Shown: positions 54,619 through 63,711 of the stretch, one piece after another
How positions within the stretch are numbered: the stretch's first letter is position 1
How the letters are laid out: each line of letters begins with the position of its first letter
Notes under the pieces: model-generated
Told to the model about the DNA's origin: nothing
The model's input: the letters and a program-made list of their open reading frames with translations, nothing else
Databases searched by the model: none
Made by a program: the position numbers and the translations under genes
Assembly (NCBI RefSeq): GCF_019656055.1
Contig: NZ_BPKY01000002.1
Span: forward strand, 124,001-188,000
DNA from: Leuconostoc miyukkimchii
GTDB taxonomy: Bacteria; Bacillota; Bacilli; Lactobacillales; Lactobacillaceae
Reading direction: 5' to 3'
Length of the DNA: 64,000 nt

Positions 54619-55213
54619 GCTCGTTCTCTTCTTCCGTTTCTAAAGCGCGTGATTCAAACGCACTTGTGAATAGTTCTCCACCCTCATCCTCAATCTCTAA
54701 TGTATCAAAATCCGGTAGTGGTGGTAACTCTGATAATTGTTTTAAGCCAAAATAATCTAAAAATTCAGCTGTTGTACCGTATGTGATAGGTCGACCTGGT
54801 TCATCTTTTCGACCTTTTGACACAATTAATTGACGCATAATTAATTTTTGTAATGTACCCGACGACTTTACACCACGAATTTCATCTATTTCAACTCTTG
54901 TAACTGGCTGCTTGTAAGCAACTATCACAAGTGTTTCAAGTTGTGCTTGTGACAAGGTTGCACTAGTCGATGCGTCAAAGTAACCTTTTACTATTACGCC
55001 CAGTTCAGATTTTGTTACCAAACGATAGACACCATCTAACTCACGAATTTCTAAAGCACGTGATAAATCAGTATTATACTTTGCGGATAATTCATCAATT
55101 AATGCAATCACTGCTATCTTATCAAAACGAGTTATACTGGAAATATCCTCAGTGGTGATACCTTCATCCCCTGCCACAAACAACAAGGCTTCTACTTGAG
55201 CTAAATTATTCAT
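54611..55213 (-). CDS. scpB: Segregation and condensation protein B
   Basis: A 200-residue winged-helix partner of SMC-ScpA in chromosome condensation. VEALLFVAGDEGITTEDIS, LVIVAYKQPVTRVEIDEIRGVKSSGTLQKLIMRQLI and YGTTAEFLDYFGL are characteristic. It overlaps scpA by 8 bases and rluB by 8 bases. Confidence 0.95.
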   Translation of the reverse strand: MNNLAQVEALLFVAGDEGITTEDISSITRFDKIAVIALIDELSAKYNTDLSRALEIRELDGVYRLVTKSELGVIVKGYFDASTSATLSQAQLETLVIVAYKQPVTRVEIDEIRGVKSSGTLQKLIMRQLIVSKGRKDEPGRPITYGTTAEFLDYFGLKQLSELPPLPDFDTLEIEDEGGELFTSAFESRALETEEENEHV

Positions 55214-55982
55214 TTTCGTCCAACTTTTTAATTTTTAAAAATATTTCTGATTGTGTATTGTTTTGATGTAATGTTACTTTATCTTCTTTAGCCATTTCAA
55301 GCAATGCTAGAAAAGTCATGACCAATGATTCACGACCATAAACATTATCAAAAAGCGATTCAAACGTTATCATATCGCCTACATTTTGGATACGAAATCG
55401 CGCGTTAATATGATTAATCGCCGTTGCCATCGTATACTTCTCACGATTCACATGTCGAATAATAGCGCGTTCCTTATTCTTTTTATTTAATAGATTTGCA
55501 AATGCCATTTGCAAATCTATTAATCCAAGACCTGGAACAAGCTTTGTTTCTAATTTAAAATCATCTGGTACAAGCATCGGTAGTCGTGCAAAAGATTGTT
55601 GATTATGGTTCTCACGTTCACGTAACTTGTCACTTGCGATTTGAAACTGTTTATAAGTTAACAGTTGATTCATGAGCTCTTCTCGTGTATCAAAATACGT
55701 TTCTTCCGTGAAATCTTCTTCAAATATTTCTTGTGGTAACAATTCAGATGATTTGATTTGCACTAACGTTGCCGCCATAACCAGATAATCACTTGCGACA
55801 TCTAATTGCATATCCTGCTGTGCTTGAATAAAATCTAAATATTGTTCTGTGATAGTTGCAATGGGCAAGTCAAAAATATCCACTTCTGATTTTTTGATTA
55901 AGTGCAATAATAGATCCAACGGGCCTTCAAATTCGCTTATTTTAATTGTTAAACTGTTGGTTCCGATGTTGCTTTTCTCCAT
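55206..55982 (-). CDS. scpA: Segregation and condensation protein A
   Basis: A 258-residue kleisin of the SMC complex. ISEFEGPLDLLLHLIKKSEVDIFDLPIATITEQYLDFI and DYLVMAATLVQIKSSELLP are the N-terminal SMC-neck binding part; the C-terminal winged helix starts near 175. The ATG at 55982 has no good ribosome binding site and lies 34 bases inside the upstream acetyltransferase-like gene, so translation is probably coupled to it. Confidence 0.94.
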   Translation of the reverse strand: MEKSNIGTNSLTIKISEFEGPLDLLLHLIKKSEVDIFDLPIATITEQYLDFIQAQQDMQLDVASDYLVMAATLVQIKSSELLPQEIFEEDFTEETYFDTREELMNQLLTYKQFQIASDKLRERENHNQQSFARLPMLVPDDFKLETKLVPGLGLIDLQMAFANLLNKKNKERAIIRHVNREKYTMATAINHINARFRIQNVGDMITFESLFDNVYGRESLVMTFLALLEMAKEDKVTLHQNNTQSEIFLKIKKLDENE

Positions 55983-56317
55983 TTATTAATCAATTTTTGA
56001 TTATCTAGTGTTCCCATAATAAACGCTGTTTGGTTTTGCATCTGGAACTCAGATAATATCGAAAAATAGTTAGTAACCGTCCGTGATTCAGGCGTTAGGG
56101 CAACATGTCGTATGAGCGCAATATCTTGAGATAAGAACTCAACGCCTAAAACACCCTGTACGCGGCTATCACTTTGCCAAATATAGAGGCGCCTTGTATC
56201 GCGATCATTGTACCAAGCAATTTCTGCATTTAAATGAGATAATTCTCGCAATCCTGGTAACAGCGATAAAATACCCATAACTGTTTTTTGATTGTCATTT
56301 CTAGCTTGTGTTAACAT
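55949..56317 (-). CDS. RibT-like small GNAT acetyltransferase
   Basis: A 122-residue protein at the ribT position between xerD and scpA. It begins MLTQARNDNQKTVMGILSLLPGLREL, and the strand LIRHVALTPESRTVTNYFSIL stands where the acetyl-CoA region of a GNAT fold is expected, but the glycine loop is degenerate. Its substrate is unknown. Call rests on position plus weak pattern. Confidence 0.65.
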   Translation of the reverse strand: MLTQARNDNQKTVMGILSLLPGLRELSHLNAEIAWYNDRDTRRLYIWQSDSRVQGVLGVEFLSQDIALIRHVALTPESRTVTNYFSILSEFQMQNQTAFIMGTLDNQKLINKWRKATSEPTV

Positions 56318-56361
56318 TATTTCTCCTAAACACTTTTTGTTGCGGAGTTAGATACCATAGC

Positions 56362-57258
56362 TTATGCTCTAGGGTGGAAATTGTCATACACTTCGCTTAA
56401 TCTTTTCTTTGAAATATGTGTGTATATTTGTGTCGTTGAAATATCTGCATGTCCTAAAAGTTCTTGGACAATTCGCAAATCAGCACCATTTTCAAGAATA
56501 TGTGTCGCAAAAGAATGTCTTAGTGTATGTGGCGAAACATCTTTATTGATGCCAGCTGCTAGGACTAATTTTTTTATAATTTTCCAAACACCTTGGCGGC
56601 TCAGTTGGTCACCACGATCATTTAAAAAAACAAACTGAGACTCTTTTTCTTTTAATAAGGCCAATCGGCTACTAGAAAAATATTTTTCTAACCATTCCGC
56701 AGCAACTTCTCCAATTGGTATAATACGTTCCTTATCACCTTTTCCAATTGTTTGAATTAAACCAAGTTGTAAATGTAGATCACTCATCTTTAAATTGACC
56801 AGTTCACTGACACGTAAGCCCGTGGCATAAAGCACTTCAATTAACGTACGATTACGGACGCCCAGTGGTGTTTGTTCCGTTGGCACATTCAACAATGCGT
56901 CAATTTCTTCTACACTAAGTATTGATGGCAAATGTTCCGCTTTCTTAGGTGGCTTCACATCGAGCATTGGGTTATGTAAAACAATCTTTTCTTGAAATAG
57001 ATAACCAAAGAATTTTCTCAGAGATGTCACCATACGAATAACAGAATTATTTGATTTACCAAGTTCGTTTAACTGACCTAACCACGACAAAATAACAACA
57101 TGATCAATTTGATTAAGGCGCAGTTGTTGTGTCGTTACATAAGCGCCAAATTGTTGCAAATCCTGATGATAACTTTTAATTGTATTATTTGATAAACCAC
57201 GTTCTATTCGAATATAATGTAAATAATCTGCGATTGCGTTATCTATTTCTTGTGTCAT
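56362..57258 (-). CDS. xerD: Tyrosine recombinase XerD
   Basis: A 298-residue site-specific recombinase resolving chromosome dimers. An N-terminal SAM-like domain (YLHYIRIERGLSNNTIKSYHQDLQQF) and a catalytic domain with R in ATGLRVSEL, HTLRHSFATHILENGADLR, the H of LLGHADISTTQIYTH and the nucleophile Tyr there. XerD, not XerC, by its place before scpA-scpB. It starts in the TAATG of the cvfB stop. Confidence 0.94.
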   Translation of the reverse strand: MTQEIDNAIADYLHYIRIERGLSNNTIKSYHQDLQQFGAYVTTQQLRLNQIDHVVILSWLGQLNELGKSNNSVIRMVTSLRKFFGYLFQEKIVLHNPMLDVKPPKKAEHLPSILSVEEIDALLNVPTEQTPLGVRNRTLIEVLYATGLRVSELVNLKMSDLHLQLGLIQTIGKGDKERIIPIGEVAAEWLEKYFSSSRLALLKEKESQFVFLNDRGDQLSRQGVWKIIKKLVLAAGINKDVSPHTLRHSFATHILENGADLRIVQELLGHADISTTQIYTHISKKRLSEVYDNFHPRA

Positions 57259-58124
57259 TATTTCTCGATCAGCTTGATACCATCATCTGTTTGTTCAATA
57301 ATACGAGCCTTGTATAGATGTCCAAGTGCGCGTTTGAACTGGCTTTTACTAAAACCAAATTGTCGCTTAATAGCTTCAGGGTTACTTTTATCATTGAATG
57401 GCAAAAAATGATCCGCACGGCGCTGTAATTGTAACAGCAAAAACTGGGCATCTTCATCCATTGTCTTGTACGCCAAAGGTTTCAGAGAAAGGTTCAATGC
57501 ACCATCTTCTCGTACCCCAATAACACGTGCATCAACAACCTGACCTAAACGTGGTTCGTCATCACGTTGTGAAGGGTGAATAAAACCAAGATAATATTCA
57601 TCAGTTATCACCAATGTTCCTGCTATTTTATTACGATAAACAGTTGCTTTAACCGTTTTTGATTTTAATTCCTGTGGTGCGCGACGTGATACAGCATCAA
57701 TAATCTGCTGTTGTGCAATTTCTCCCCATAGTCGACCTTTATTATCTTCTTTCATGGCTAACATTAATTTATCACCTTTTTGTGGCCACAAAGTTGAGAT
57801 AGTTGGTAAATCATCTAGAGAAACGACCAAATCCTTATTTGGTAATCCGATAGCTACAAACACACCAAGATCATGTCGATTAGCTACAACTGTTCCCCAG
57901 CCGTAGACATCTTGTTGTACACTTGGTATTTGCTTAGTAATTTGAAATTTATGATTTTCATTTTCGTATGCAAAACCTGTCACCAAACCACCAACTTTTA
58001 ATGGTTTTTCAAGTTCAGATTTGTCAATTTCATAAGTATTACCATCGACCTGTGCGAAAAAATACTTGTCATTTTCATCTGTTACATTTGCTTTAATTAT
58101 CGTTCCAACTGCTGGATTTGTCAT
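57258..58124 (-). CDS. cvfB: CvfB-like S1 RNA-binding protein
   Basis: A 288-residue cytoplasmic protein with S1-type domains (GTIIKANVTDENDKYFFAQVDGN; YGWGTVVANRHDLGVFVAIGLPNKDLVVSLDDLP; the segment about 140-215) and a C-terminal winged helix (REPLxFNDKS type: LPFNDKSNPEAIKRQFGFSKSQFKRALGHLYKARII). This matches the CvfB family of Gram-positive RNA binders. I start at ATG 58124, with GAGG 8 bases upstream; a GTG six codons earlier overlaps that site. An extended -10 TGTTACACT lies further up. Confidence 0.9.
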   Translation of the reverse strand: MTNPAVGTIIKANVTDENDKYFFAQVDGNTYEIDKSELEKPLKVGGLVTGFAYENENHKFQITKQIPSVQQDVYGWGTVVANRHDLGVFVAIGLPNKDLVVSLDDLPTISTLWPQKGDKLMLAMKEDNKGRLWGEIAQQQIIDAVSRRAPQELKSKTVKATVYRNKIAGTLVITDEYYLGFIHPSQRDDEPRLGQVVDARVIGVREDGALNLSLKPLAYKTMDEDAQFLLLQLQRRADHFLPFNDKSNPEAIKRQFGFSKSQFKRALGHLYKARIIEQTDDGIKLIEK

Positions 58125-58221
58125 TATTTTTTCCTCTGACACGCAACTTCACGTGTTTTCTTTAATATCTAAGTGTAACATGAATTAGTTAACATAATCC
58201 AGAAATTCGACATTGCGTACT

Positions 58222-58665
58222 TTAACCCAAAGCTGATTTTACGAGATTAGCAACTAGTTTGCCATCTGCTTTTCCTTTTACTTGCGGTGTCACAACGCCC
58301 ATTACTTTTCCCATGTCTTTTAATGTTGACGCACCTGTTTTGGCAACTGCTGCATCAACAATTGCTTTAACCTCATCCTCAGTGAGTTGTTTTGGCAAAT
58401 ACTTAGCCAAAATAACAAGTTCCGAACGTATCCCGTCTGCTAAATCTTCACGATTGCCCTTTTCAAATTCTGATAACGATTCATTACGTTGCTTAACTTC
58501 ACGAGACAAAACTGTTAGTTCCTCTTCTGAACTTAGATCATGCCCCAAGTTAATTTGTTCGTTCATAACAGTAGACTTTACCATCCGAATAACAGACAAA
58601 GCCGCCTTGTTTTTATCTTTCATAGCTTGCTTCATATCAGCGTTTAGTGTTTCTAATAATGACAT
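58222..58665 (-). CDS. GatB/YqeY domain protein
   Basis: A 147-residue free-standing YqeY. LNADMKQAMKDKNKAALSVIRMVKSTVMNEQINLG, KYLPKQLTEDEVKAIV and DMGKVMGVVTPQVKGKADGKLVANLVKSAL are typical; the fold resembles the tail domain of GatB and may bind tRNA. Located after rpsU, as in many Firmicutes, with a terminator between them that may be partly read through. Confidence 0.93.
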   Translation of the reverse strand: MSLLETLNADMKQAMKDKNKAALSVIRMVKSTVMNEQINLGHDLSSEEELTVLSREVKQRNESLSEFEKGNREDLADGIRSELVILAKYLPKQLTEDEVKAIVDAAVAKTGASTLKDMGKVMGVVTPQVKGKADGKLVANLVKSALG

Positions 58666-58710
58666 TTTTATTCTTCTTTCTTTTTATATGTTCTCATTCA
58701 TTTTACCACA

Positions 58711-58738
58711 AAAGAAAAACGCCACCAAAGTGACGTTT
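58711..58738 (-). terminator. Terminator of rpsU
   Basis: Stem AAACGTCAC / GTGGCGTTT (one G-U) with a 4-base loop and TTTTTCTTT on the minus strand, 8 bases after rpsU. Confidence 0.85.
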
Positions 58739-58746
58739 AGAACCGA

Positions 58747-58932
58747 TTAACGGCCCTTCTTTTTGTTACGCTTTTGTGCTGCTTCAGACTTCAATTTACG
58801 AGCAACTGAAGGCTTAACATAGAATTCGCGCTTACGGTATTCTTGGAGAGTACCGTCCTTTGAAACACCGCGCTTAAAGCGACGCAATGCATCATCCAAA
58901 GACTCGTTCTTACGTACGATGACCTTTGCCAT
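58747..58932 (-). CDS. rpsU: 30S ribosomal protein S21
   Basis: A 61-residue basic protein. [41 protein letters not shown] is the S21 pattern and the tail [14 protein letters not shown] is typical. GGAGG lies 7-8 bases before the ATG. Strong promoter upstream. Confidence 0.97.
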
Positions 58933-58993
58933 GTGATAACCCTCCTTTCTCGCATTTTATTTCGTTTTAACGACATGCTGTAAATACTTATTA

Positions 58994-59022
58994 AGTCTAT
59001 CAGAAATCAGACTTAGTGTCAA
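58994..59022 (-). promoter_or_regulatory. Promoter of rpsU
   Basis: On the minus strand, perfect -35 TTGACA (59022-59017), a 17-base spacer and -10 TAGACT (58999-58994), about 60 bases before the rpsU ATG. Confidence 0.85.
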
Positions 59023-59085
59023 TGTTTATTTGCCTGTAAGTCTCACCTTAAGCCCTGCTTTACACCAGAAAATGAGTTATAAAAA

Positions 59086-60582
59086 CTACAATTGATAGGC
59101 CTCTTCGTATATCTTAGTAATATAGTCCAACCAGTATTGCGGATTAAGTGATTCACCTGTCGTATCCTCTAGAATTTTGTTAGGATCAACCGCACCACCA
59201 TGACGCCAAATATGTGCTTTACGCCAATCAAAGATAGCTGAATAATCTCCTGATTTAAATATCGTTTCAAAATCCAACGTTTTTGCCATTGTGCCTCTAA
59301 ATTGTGCTGCGTAAAGATGACCTAGTGCGTAACTTGGAAAATAACCAAACGAACCGCCAGCCCAATGGATGTCTTGCAAAATACCAGTGACATCATCTGA
59401 TACATCTATTCCTAAGTATTCTTTATACTTAGCGCGCCAAAGTTCTGGTAATTCAGAGATAGCGATATCATCATTGAAAATTGCTTTCTCAATTTCATAG
59501 CGAATAATAATATGCAGTGGATAAGTTAAAGGATCTGCTTCTGTACGTATTAGTGTCGCCTCTGTTCTTATCCAAGATTTATAAAATGTATCAAATGCAA
59601 TATCATCTAGAACAGGCGAGACCACCGACTGTAGTTTTGAATATTCCACTGACCAAAATTCTTTTGACCGACCAATAATAACCTCATTGAATAAAGATTG
59701 AGATTCATGAATACTCATACTAATTGGTAATACTGACCTAACATCATCATAGATTGGGTCAACATTTTGTTCAAACAATCCATGCCCTGCTTCATGAAAA
59801 ATACCCAAGACTGCCATTTGAAAATTATGAGTATCCCAGCGTGTTGTGATACGAGCATCATCTCTATTTAGTGCTTCCATAAATGGATGAATCGTATCAT
59901 CTAATCGTCCTTTACTCAAATTATAACCCAAGCGTTGGACAGCATCCAATGCATATTGTTTTTGTTGTGCTTTCGGAATTTCACGAAATAAGAATGCATT
60001 ATCATTTTCTGTTCCTTTAGCAGATATGCGTGCTCTTAGCGTTGTTATACCATCCTTGAGTTGGTCAAATACTGCATCCAGTTTTTCGACAGTCAATCCT
60101 GGTTCATACTGATTAAGTAAAACATCATAAGGTGTTTTTTCATTTTTTTGCCACAATGGTATAAATTGTTTTAAATAGATAATGATTTTTTCAAGATAAG
60201 GCGCAAAGACTTTATAATCTCGCGCTTCCCGTGCTTGTGACCAATAATCTTGTGCTTCAGAAAGCGTCTTGTTAAAATCAATAAAATCTTTTTCCGGGAT
60301 ATTACCTATGTTATCGAAATCTTTACGTGCTTTTTCTAACACAACTTTTCCTAAATCATCTAATGAACTATCATCAGACTCTAAATCGTTTAAAATACGT
60401 TGCCGCTCTTTGCCAGTGGCCACTTGAAATAATTTTTCCGCTAAGTATGCGTCCATGTCTGCACGAAAGTGCCCAGCATCTTTAGGCATACCAGTCAAAG
60501 CATCCCAGCCTGACAAAGCGGCAAGCTGTGACAAAAGTGTCTGCTCTTTAATTGATGACCATAGGTTTTGTTGTCCTGTCAT
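59086..60582 (-). CDS. Carboxypeptidase M32 (carboxypeptidase Taq family)
   Basis: A 498-residue metallocarboxypeptidase. The zinc motif HEAGH (263-267) in GIFHEAGHGLFEQNVDP, SMSIHESQSLFNEVIIGRS with the third ligand Glu, and RTEADPLTYPLHIIIRYEIEKAIF are family blocks. No signal peptide, so it trims peptides in the cytoplasm, useful to an organism living on peptides. AGGAG lies upstream of the ATG. It lies 47 bases downstream of the transporter gene on the same strand. Confidence 0.95.
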   Translation of the reverse strand: MTGQQNLWSSIKEQTLLSQLAALSGWDALTGMPKDAGHFRADMDAYLAEKLFQVATGKERQRILNDLESDDSSLDDLGKVVLEKARKDFDNIGNIPEKDFIDFNKTLSEAQDYWSQAREARDYKVFAPYLEKIIIYLKQFIPLWQKNEKTPYDVLLNQYEPGLTVEKLDAVFDQLKDGITTLRARISAKGTENDNAFLFREIPKAQQKQYALDAVQRLGYNLSKGRLDDTIHPFMEALNRDDARITTRWDTHNFQMAVLGIFHEAGHGLFEQNVDPIYDDVRSVLPISMSIHESQSLFNEVIIGRSKEFWSVEYSKLQSVVSPVLDDIAFDTFYKSWIRTEATLIRTEADPLTYPLHIIIRYEIEKAIFNDDIAISELPELWRAKYKEYLGIDVSDDVTGILQDIHWAGGSFGYFPSYALGHLYAAQFRGTMAKTLDFETIFKSGDYSAIFDWRKAHIWRHGGAVDPNKILEDTTGESLNPQYWLDYITKIYEEAYQL

Positions 60583-60629
60583 GACATTCTCCTAATAAAT
60601 TAAATTTTAAATTATAAATATTTTATCAT

Positions 60630-61895
60630 TTATTCATCTAATTTTGAAGTATGTTTTGTGTCTGTCATTCGCCAATATACAATCAAACTAATCGCAATAA
60701 CAATTGTGACATAGACAAAAAACCAGTTTTCATGTTGTATTTTTTTCAAATATAATGCCAGATATTCAACCGTACCACCAAATATAGCAACCGTCAGACC
60801 ATAAGGTAGCCCAACACCCAACGCTCTTATTTCCGTTGGAAACATTTCTGCCTTAACCACAGCATTAATTGAGGTATAACCAGTGACAATAATTAAACCA
60901 GCCATCATAAGCAAAAAAGCAACCCAACCACTTTTTGTATGAGAGAGTAAAGTTAAGATTGGAATTGTTAACACTGTACCCAATATACCAAACCAAAATA
61001 GTAGCGGTTTGCGTCCAATTTTATCAGAAAGTGCGCCAGCAAATGGTTGTAGCAACATGAATATAAATAATGCCGCAAAATTAATCCATGTTACCTCTTG
61101 CTTTGGTAATCCAACTGAATTAATCATGAACTTTTGTAAATAAGTTGTGTAGGTGTAAAAGGCTATTGTGCCACCCAATGTCAAGCCAATAACTGTCAGA
61201 ACAGCCTTAGGATAGTGTAACAATTCACGCAAACTACCTTTAGCCTTTTTATTTTGTGTGCTAAATTGATCAGATTCTTCCATACTAAGCCGTAGTATTA
61301 ACACAACTAATGCGCCAAGTGCACCAATCACAAAAGGAATACGCCAGCCCCAAGCAGTTAAAGTAGTTTCAGTCATCGTCATCTGTAAAATAATTTGAAC
61401 ACCTAAAGCAATCAGTTGACCACTAATTAGAGTAACATACTGAAATGAGGCGTAAAAACCACGATGCCCGGCGCTTGCCATTTCTGATAAATAAGTCGCA
61501 GACGTACCATACTCGCCACCCAAAGATAGTCCCTGAAAAAGGCGTGCCAAAACTAATATAGTCGGTGCTACGATGCCAATTTTTGCGTAGCTTGGTGTTA
61601 ATGCAATGACAAGTGATCCAGCAGCCATAATTAATACTGAAAGCGTCAAGGCCGCACGCCGACCATGTTGATCAGCATATTTACCCAATATCAAGCTACC
61701 TAAAGGACGCATCAAGAAACCAATAGCAAATACTGCAGCAGTACTGAGTAATTCAGCCGTCTTATCGTGTGCTGGAAAAAAGGATGGTGCAAAATAAACA
61801 GAAAACGAGGCATACACATACCAATCAAACCACTCAATCAAGTTTCCCAATGACCCCTTTAAGACATTACTAATAATTTTCTTTTCTGATCGCAT
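60630..61895 (-). CDS. MFS transporter, metabolite:H+ symporter (MHS) type
   Basis: A 421-residue transporter with about twelve helices. GNLIEWFDWYVYASFSVYFAPSFFP and GKYADQHGRRAAL plus RLFQGLSLGGEYGTSATYLSEMA are the signs of the MHS subfamily, which moves organic acids or betaine-like solutes (KgtP, ProP, CitA types) with protons. The substrate cannot be told. AGGAGG lies upstream of the ATG. It is divergent from a PucR-type regulator that probably controls it. Confidence 0.92.
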   Translation of the reverse strand: MRSEKKIISNVLKGSLGNLIEWFDWYVYASFSVYFAPSFFPAHDKTAELLSTAAVFAIGFLMRPLGSLILGKYADQHGRRAALTLSVLIMAAGSLVIALTPSYAKIGIVAPTILVLARLFQGLSLGGEYGTSATYLSEMASAGHRGFYASFQYVTLISGQLIALGVQIILQMTMTETTLTAWGWRIPFVIGALGALVVLILRLSMEESDQFSTQNKKAKGSLRELLHYPKAVLTVIGLTLGGTIAFYTYTTYLQKFMINSVGLPKQEVTWINFAALFIFMLLQPFAGALSDKIGRKPLLFWFGILGTVLTIPILTLLSHTKSGWVAFLLMMAGLIIVTGYTSINAVVKAEMFPTEIRALGVGLPYGLTVAIFGGTVEYLALYLKKIQHENWFFVYVTIVIAISLIVYWRMTDTKHTSKLDE

Positions 61896-61961
61896 AGCAA
61901 CCCTCCTAATGATGTTATGTCGTAATTTAACATGATATGAAATAAACGTCTTTATACGTAA

Positions 61962-61989
61962 TGCACAATTTTAAGAAATCGCTTGTGCA
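61962..61989. promoter_or_regulatory. Inverted repeat TGCACAA/TTGTGCA between transporter and PucR-type regulator
   Basis: Perfect 7-base inverted repeat (61962-61968 and 61983-61989, 14-base spacer). The right half overlaps the -35 of the regulator promoter: TTGTGC (61983-61988), 17 bases, TAAAAT (62006-62011). A further TGCACAA lies at 63599-63605 before the permease. Likely operator of the PucR-type protein. Confidence 0.55.
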
Positions 61990-62039
61990 AATTAAACAGT
62001 TGCGGTAAAATATTAGGAAAATCATGAGGAAGTATCTTA

Positions 62040-63587
62040 ATGAAACTTAATGAAGTATTACAACATCCTTCCCTTAAAACAATTCAAGTAGCTGCTGGTA
62101 GCCGTGGCTTGAATCGTAATGTGTCTCAGATTGGTATGATTGATGCACCAGATATTATTGACTTTCTTTTTGATGGTCAACTACTTGTCACCTCAGGCTA
62201 TCATTTTACAAAAAATCCCCATTTATTATATGATCTTATTATTGCTATGAATAAGAAAAATGCCAGTGGCATCGCCATTAAATCCGGACGTTATGTTAGT
62301 GAATTGTCAGATGAAATTATCACTTTAGCAGATGAACTAAATGTGCCAATACTTTGGACACCGGCTGATGATTTTCTGTCTTTAACAGTTAAACGATTAA
62401 CTGCCGTCATTTTAGAAACACAAAACACCGAACTACGTCAAATTATTGCTATTAACCAACAACTGTCAGATTTAAATGCACAAAACATTACCTATCAGCA
62501 TTTGCTTGATCAAAGCGCTAAAGTACTAAAAACACCTTTGGCACTGTTAGATTCTCACTTTACAGCCATATATGCTAGTAGTGAGTGGGTCGCTCAGCGT
62601 GAGTTTTTGACCCATTTTTTACGACACGAATCAGGAATTGATTATCTGAACCTAAACACACCTACTCGAATTACGTTTAATCACCAAAAAATTGACATCT
62701 TATTAATTTTTTCAGCTCTAAATGAAAATAAGGCTTTTGCTGCATTTGTTGTCAATGAAGAAGAACCCTCAGATTTTCAAATGTTACGGCAGCAACAAGT
62801 TATCAACACATTAGGTTTAGCTAATTCCCGAACAGATTTATTAAATGAAACAGATTTTCGAAATCGCTCCGGATTTTTTTTAAATGTCATGCAAGGCGGG
62901 TTGAACGATAAAGCAATAGATAATTATTTACGTGATGAAAACATTGATAAGGACCGTCATTTTCAAGTTGCAATCATTGACTTTATAGAAAAAAATAAAA
63001 TTATTGAATCGCATCAATTTGAAATTCGGCAACAACTCACCCGTTGGTTTATCGCAGAACATCATTTACCTGTTTTAACATTCTCACACAGCCAACAAAT
63101 AGTACTACTCATTGATGAAGGTATTGATACAAAAGATTTTTTGCAGCAATTATTACAATTTTTAACTATCCAAAAAAAATTGCATTATCCACTCACGATA
63201 GGTTTTTCTAGAATTTTTGGCGCCATTCATAAACTAGACGAGTTATATGAACAAGCAAATAACGCATTAAAATTGACCACTCAGCAACACCCAATCATGC
63301 GATTTCGACCAAAAAACGCACAAGAGTTACTGAATTTATTGCCGAAACAAGAAAGTGATGTTTTTGTCAAAAAAATACTTGGTAATATTTTAAACAATGC
63401 CGAATTACTAGAAACTTTAAAAAGTTATATGTTTCTACATCAAAATGTTACCGCTGTAGCTGCTGCACTTTTTGTGCACCGTAATACAATTAATTACCGA
63501 TTAAAACGAATTAGCGAGTTACTCGGTGTTGACTTAGAAATGCCCGATGTTTTAGTTGATATACAGCTCGCTCTCCTTTTAATATAA
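62040..63587 (+). CDS. PucR family transcriptional regulator
   Basis: A 515-residue regulator. The N-terminal PucR domain (about 5-125) runs from LNEVLQHPSLKTIQVAAGSRGLNRNVSQIGMIDAPDIIDFL; the middle (about 150-400) includes a GAF-like then CdaR-type region; the C-terminus is the PucR helix-turn-helix (SYMFLHQNVTAVAAALFVHRNTINYRLKRISELLG). Family members sense purine or amino-acid metabolites. GAGGAAG lies upstream of the ATG. It sits between a divergent MHS transporter and a downstream amino acid permease, both plausible targets. Confidence 0.92.
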   Translation: MKLNEVLQHPSLKTIQVAAGSRGLNRNVSQIGMIDAPDIIDFLFDGQLLVTSGYHFTKNPHLLYDLIIAMNKKNASGIAIKSGRYVSELSDEIITLADELNVPILWTPADDFLSLTVKRLTAVILETQNTELRQIIAINQQLSDLNAQNITYQHLLDQSAKVLKTPLALLDSHFTAIYASSEWVAQREFLTHFLRHESGIDYLNLNTPTRITFNHQKIDILLIFSALNENKAFAAFVVNEEEPSDFQMLRQQQVINTLGLANSRTDLLNETDFRNRSGFFLNVMQGGLNDKAIDNYLRDENIDKDRHFQVAIIDFIEKNKIIESHQFEIRQQLTRWFIAEHHLPVLTFSHSQQIVLLIDEGIDTKDFLQQLLQFLTIQKKLHYPLTIGFSRIFGAIHKLDELYEQANNALKLTTQQHPIMRFRPKNAQELLNLLPKQESDVFVKKILGNILNNAELLETLKSYMFLHQNVTAVAAALFVHRNTINYRLKRISELLGVDLEMPDVLVDIQLALLLI

Positions 63588-63598
63588 TTTATGCATAA

Positions 63599-63605
63599 TG
63601 CACAA
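63599..63605 (+). promoter_or_regulatory. TGCACAA motif upstream of the permease gene
   Basis: A single copy of the same 7-mer found as an inverted repeat in front of the PucR-type gene, 107 bases before the permease ATG, within TTATGCATAATGCACAA. Could be a binding half-site; chance occurrence cannot be excluded. Confidence 0.35.
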
Positions 63606-63711
63606 AAATAAAATAATTTTTGTATGAATTAAATGAGTAAATACTAATGAAAATGATAATATAGTTTCAATAACTATTTACATAGCTATTTACAAATTGG
63701 GAGGTTCATTC

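Noticed and set aside
63588-63625. Terminator after the PucR-type gene (ACAAAAAT/ATTTTTGT)
   Set aside because: The stem has almost no GC and no loop closure of terminator type; probably just AT-rich intergenic DNA.
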